Shown in pieces: positions 45,057-47,969 of a stretch of 47,969 bases of DNA. The number at the start of each line of letters is the position of its first letter. The first letter of the stretch is position 1. Origin of the DNA: Lysobacteraceae bacterium (GTDB lineage: Bacteria > Pseudomonadota > Gammaproteobacteria > Xanthomonadales > Xanthomonadaceae); the NCBI GenBank assembly GCA_021299355.1, contig JAJTGG010000006.1, positions 1-47,969 on the forward strand, in the 5' to 3' direction. Position numbers and translations under genes: made by a program. The notes below the pieces were generated by a model. That model was not told the DNA's origin. It was given only the letters and a program-made list of their open reading frames with translations, and did not search any database.

Positions 45057-45806
45057 ATGTTAGAAATCATCGATCTGCACGCCACCGTCGGCGGCAAGGA
45101 AATCCTGAAAGGCTTCACGCTCACCCTCGTCCCGGGCCAAGTGCACGCCATCATGGGCCCGAACGGCGCCGGCAAGTCCACGCTCGGCTACGTGCTGTCC
45201 GGCCGGGAAGGCTATGACATCACTTCCGGCACGGTGCGCTTCAACGGCACCGATCTTGGCGAACTGACTCCGGAACAGCGCGCCGCGCTCGGCATCTTCC
45301 TGGCCTTCCAGTACCCGGTGGAAATCCCCGGCGTGAACAACACCTACTTCCTGCGCACCGCGCTCAATGCCCAGCGCAAGGCCCGCGGCGAAGCCGAACT
45401 GGATTCCATGGCGTTTCTGAAACTGGTGCGGCAGAAACTGTCGGTGCTGCATCTGAAAGACGAACTGCTGCACCGTGCGGTCAACACCGGCTTTTCCGGC
45501 GGCGAAAAGAAACGCAATGAAATTTTCCAGCTGGCGCTGCTGGAACCCAAACTGGCGATTCTGGACGAGACCGATTCGGGTCTGGACATCGACGCCCTGA
45601 AAGCGGTGGCCGATGGCGTCAACCACATGCGCAGCCCGGAACGGGCGTTCCTGATCATCACCCACTACCAACGCCTGCTCGATTACATCACACCCGACGT
45701 GGTGCATGTGATGAGCGAAGGCCGCATCGTGGCCAGCGGCGGCCCGGAACTGGCCCTGCAGCTCGAACGCGACGGCTATGCCAGCGTGCAGGCGGGCGCG
45801 GCCTGA
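45057..45806 (+). CDS. sufC: Fe-S assembly ATPase SufC
   Basis: 249 residues, an ABC-type ATPase without membrane part. Walker A GPNGAGKST is at 34-42, the signature GFSGGEKKRNE lies in the middle, Walker B LAILDETDSGLDIDAL follows, and the H-loop is in FLIITHYQRLL. It drives the conformational change of SufBCD. The sufD start shares one base with its stop (TGATG). Confidence 0.97.
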   Translation: MLEIIDLHATVGGKEILKGFTLTLVPGQVHAIMGPNGAGKSTLGYVLSGREGYDITSGTVRFNGTDLGELTPEQRAALGIFLAFQYPVEIPGVNNTYFLRTALNAQRKARGEAELDSMAFLKLVRQKLSVLHLKDELLHRAVNTGFSGGEKKRNEIFQLALLEPKLAILDETDSGLDIDALKAVADGVNHMRSPERAFLIITHYQRLLDYITPDVVHVMSEGRIVASGGPELALQLERDGYASVQAGAA

Positions 45807-47077
45807 TGTCGGCTTTCCTCGACAGCCAGAGCGCGCTGTTCGCCACGCGGGCACCGGCACGCCAGCGGCAGGTCCAGGCCTGGCGGGAAGACGCATTGGC
45901 GCAGGCGCTGCGCGTGGGTTTTCCGCACAACAAACTCGAGCGCTGGAAATACGCGCCCCTGCGCGCCTTGGCCGGCAAAGCCTTTGCAGGCAGTCTGCCA
46001 GCCAGCGGCATGGACACCGCCCTGCCACCGGCCCCGCGCCTGGTATTCGTGGACGGCCGCCATGATGCCGCCTTGAGCAATACGCGTGGCGCCGAAATCT
46101 TGTCCATCGGCACCCTGGCCGAGGCGCTGCGTGGCGATGACGAACGCGCCGTAGCCGTGCTCGGCCGCAGCTTCGCCGAAGCCGAAGCCCCGTTCGCGCC
46201 GCTCAATACCGCGCTGGCCGAAGACGGTCTACTGATCGAAGCGCCGGAAGGCGCGGTGCTGGATGCGCCGCTGCATCTGGTGTTCGTGCATAGCGCGGGC
46301 AACACCGGCAGCAGCTACCTGCGCCACAAAATCGAATGCCGCGAAAATAGCCGGCTGACCGTCATCGAACACCATCGTGGCGGCGGCAACGGCCTGAGCA
46401 ATGATCTATGGCATGTGCACGTGAAACCGAATGCGCAGCTGCGTCACCTGCGGGTGCAGAATGCCGGCAGTGCGCATACCGCATTCAGCCGTTGCGATGC
46501 GGTGATTGCCGGCGACGCCCTCTACACCCGGCTGGATATCGACACCGGCGGCCACTACCAGCGCTTGGAACTCAATCTGGCCCTGCAGGGCCGCAACGCC
46601 CTGGCCCGCTCCGGCGGCGTGCTGTGGGCCGAAGGCAGCGGCACGCTGGATGCCCGGCTGAGCGCCCGCCATCAGGCCCCGGACACCGCCTGCGAACTAC
46701 TCTGGCGCGGCCTGGCCGAAGACAAAGGCAAGGTGCATTTCTACGGCGGCATCACCATCGATGCCGGCGCTGACGGCAGCAATGCCGCGCTGTCGAATAA
46801 AAACCTGCTGCTCGGCACCAAGGCCCATATCACCACCCAGCCGGCGCTGGAAATCCACGCCGATGAAGTCAAAGCCGCGCACGGCGCCACCGTCGGCCAG
46901 CTCGACGCCACCGCGCTGTTCTATCTGCGCACCCGTGGCGTGCCGGAAGCCGAAGCGCTCGCGCTGCTGACCCGCGCCTTTTACGCCGAAGCACTGGCAA
47001 TCATCGACGATGAAACACTGCGCGAAACCCTGAAAGCCTTCCTGCCGGCGCGGCTGGTGCAGGACGGTGTGGCATGA
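45806..47077 (+). CDS. sufD: Fe-S assembly protein SufD
   Basis: 423 residues with the SufBD core: NKLERWKYAPLRALAGKAF, then LHLVFVHSAGNTGSSYLRHK, and the C-terminal ITTQPALEIHADEVKAAHGA, TVGQLDATALFYLRTRGVPE, EAEALALLTRAFYAEALAII motifs. It is the SufB partner in the SufBC2D complex, with a role in iron entry. It overlaps sufS by 4 nt. Confidence 0.95.
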   Translation: MSAFLDSQSALFATRAPARQRQVQAWREDALAQALRVGFPHNKLERWKYAPLRALAGKAFAGSLPASGMDTALPPAPRLVFVDGRHDAALSNTRGAEILSIGTLAEALRGDDERAVAVLGRSFAEAEAPFAPLNTALAEDGLLIEAPEGAVLDAPLHLVFVHSAGNTGSSYLRHKIECRENSRLTVIEHHRGGGNGLSNDLWHVHVKPNAQLRHLRVQNAGSAHTAFSRCDAVIAGDALYTRLDIDTGGHYQRLELNLALQGRNALARSGGVLWAEGSGTLDARLSARHQAPDTACELLWRGLAEDKGKVHFYGGITIDAGADGSNAALSNKNLLLGTKAHITTQPALEIHADEVKAAHGATVGQLDATALFYLRTRGVPEAEALALLTRAFYAEALAIIDDETLRETLKAFLPARLVQDGVA

Positions 47078-47969
47078 GCACCATCGACTGGCAGTCAGTG
47101 CGCCATGATTTTCCGATCCTGCGCCGCGAAGTGCATGGCAAGCCGCTGGTGTATCTGGACTCGGCCAATACCGCGCAGAAACCCGAGGCAGTGATCCAGG
47201 CTGTTGATGATTTCTACCGCAGGCACAATGCCAACGTGTCGCGCGCCGTGCACCAGCTCGGCAACGAGGCCACCGAAGCCTATGAAGGTGCACGCAAGGC
47301 CATCGCAGCCTTCGTCAAGGTGCAGCCCAATGATCTGGTGCTGACTTCGGGCACCACCCAGGCCCTGAATCTGGTGGCGTATTCCTTCGCGCTGCCGCGC
47401 CTGCAGCCCGGCGATGTGATTCTGGTCACGCGCATGGAGCACCATGCCAATTTCGTGCCCTGGCAGCTGATCGCCGAACGCTGCGGTGCCCGCATCGCGC
47501 CGGTGGAAATCACCGCGGCCGGCGAGATCGATCTGCCGGCGCTGAAGGCGCAGCTGAAAGCGCCGGTGAAAATCCTGGCGCTGACCCATGTGTCCAATGT
47601 GCTCGGCACGGTCAACCCGGTCGCCGAGATCTGTGCGTGGGCGCGCAAGGCCGGAATCACTACCGTCATCGATGGTTCGCAGGCGGTGCCGCATATGCCG
47701 GTCGATATTCCGGCGCTGGGCTGCGACTTCTACGCCTTCACCGGCCACAAGCTGTGCGGACCGACCGGCACCGGCGCGCTGTGGGCCAAGCGCGAACACT
47801 GGCAGAGCATGCCGCCGTTTTTCGGCGGCGGCGAAATGATCCGGGAAGTGCGTTTCGAGAAAACCACCTTCAACGATCCGCCGCACAAATTCGAAGCCGG
47901 CACGCCCAATATCGCCGGCTTTATCGGACTGGGCGCGGCCGTCAGCTATCTGGATGGCATCGGCATGAC
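47074..47969 (+). CDS. sufS: Cysteine desulfurase SufS, cut by window end
   Basis: The first 298 residues are visible, starting MSTIDWQSVRHDFPILRREV. The group II desulfurase layout is clear: YLDSANTAQKP, NANVSRAVHQLG, TSGTTQALNLVA, EHHANFVPWQ, IDGSQAVPHMPVDI, and the PLP-lysine motif FYAFTGHKLCGPTGTGALW (Lys226). The catalytic Cys and the C terminus lie beyond the window. It takes sulfur from L-cysteine and passes it to SufBCD. Its ATG overlaps the sufD stop (ATGA). Confidence 0.95.
   Translation, partial: MSTIDWQSVRHDFPILRREVHGKPLVYLDSANTAQKPEAVIQAVDDFYRRHNANVSRAVHQLGNEATEAYEGARKAIAAFVKVQPNDLVLTSGTTQALNLVAYSFALPRLQPGDVILVTRMEHHANFVPWQLIAERCGARIAPVEITAAGEIDLPALKAQLKAPVKILALTHVSNVLGTVNPVAEICAWARKAGITTVIDGSQAVPHMPVDIPALGCDFYAFTGHKLCGPTGTGALWAKREHWQSMPPFFGGGEMIREVRFEKTTFNDPPHKFEAGTPNIAGFIGLGAAVSYLDGIGM

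Overview
The window is chromosomal housekeeping DNA from a free-living Gram-negative gammaproteobacterium, most likely of the Xanthomonadales (Lysobacterales). Three things point there: a fused aspartate kinase/diaminopimelate decarboxylase, the MurL/MurD2 route to D-glutamate, and a large Oar-like TonB-dependent receptor. Most of the window is clearly GC-rich and densely packed, with many 1-8 nt gene overlaps. I saw no CRISPR array, insertion sequence, integrase or phage genes.

Layout. 1-2.9 kb: tRNA-Val, a broken uvrB, an orphan GspH/FimT-like pseudopilin and tRNA-Asn. 2.9-9.1 kb: a minor-pilin cluster (fimT-pilW-pilX-pilV leftward, pilE rightward), noticeably AT-richer than its surroundings, with outsized PilX and PilV and no PilY1. 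9.1-16.5 kb: nucleotide nucleosidase ppnN, the TonB receptor, a grxD-SDR-yhgN operon and sodB. 16.6-20.8 kb: purEK, a Trm112-like protein, nadC, a DUF3301 protein and sspAB. 21-24.5 kb: the cytochrome bc1 operon petABC and a lytic transglycosylase. 24.7-31.2 kb: miaB-ybeY, then a leftward YeeE/YedE sulfur-transport pair and a secreted protein of unknown function, then corC, a DUF4105/Lnb-type membrane protein and corA. 31.3-36.9 kb: an S9 peptidase, a POT peptide transporter, ssb, ispB and a decayed glycine-zipper gene. 36.9-42.2 kb: a leftward operon lysAC-murL-murD2. 42.4-48 kb: a SET-domain protein, then the SUF iron-sulfur operon (a shrunken YbhB-like frame, an Rrf2 regulator, sufB, sufC, sufD and sufS, cut by the window end).

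How the genes work together. lysAC supplies meso-diaminopimelate, while MurD2 and MurL build UDP-MurNAc-L-Ala-D-Glu, so one operon provides two special residues of the peptidoglycan stem. The S9 peptidase and POT transporter are divergent neighbours and suggest growth on peptides. SufBCDS, grxD, petA and miaB are all linked to Fe-S cluster biogenesis or use.

Most interesting points. (1) Two genes, uvrB and a ybhB-like gene, have ends that look intact but have lost an internal block. This is either real deletional decay or assembly collapse. (2) The minor-pilin operon has a 773-residue PilV in the place where pilY1 would be expected. (3) A near-perfect sigma-54 promoter lies so close to pilE that the transcript would be almost leaderless. 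(4) A DUF4105/Lnb-domain protein stands directly after corC, where lnt is usual. (5) The lysAC-murL-murD2 operon is tightly overlapped. I did not find convincing evidence of an entirely new system; the pilin locus is the best candidate for undescribed biology.
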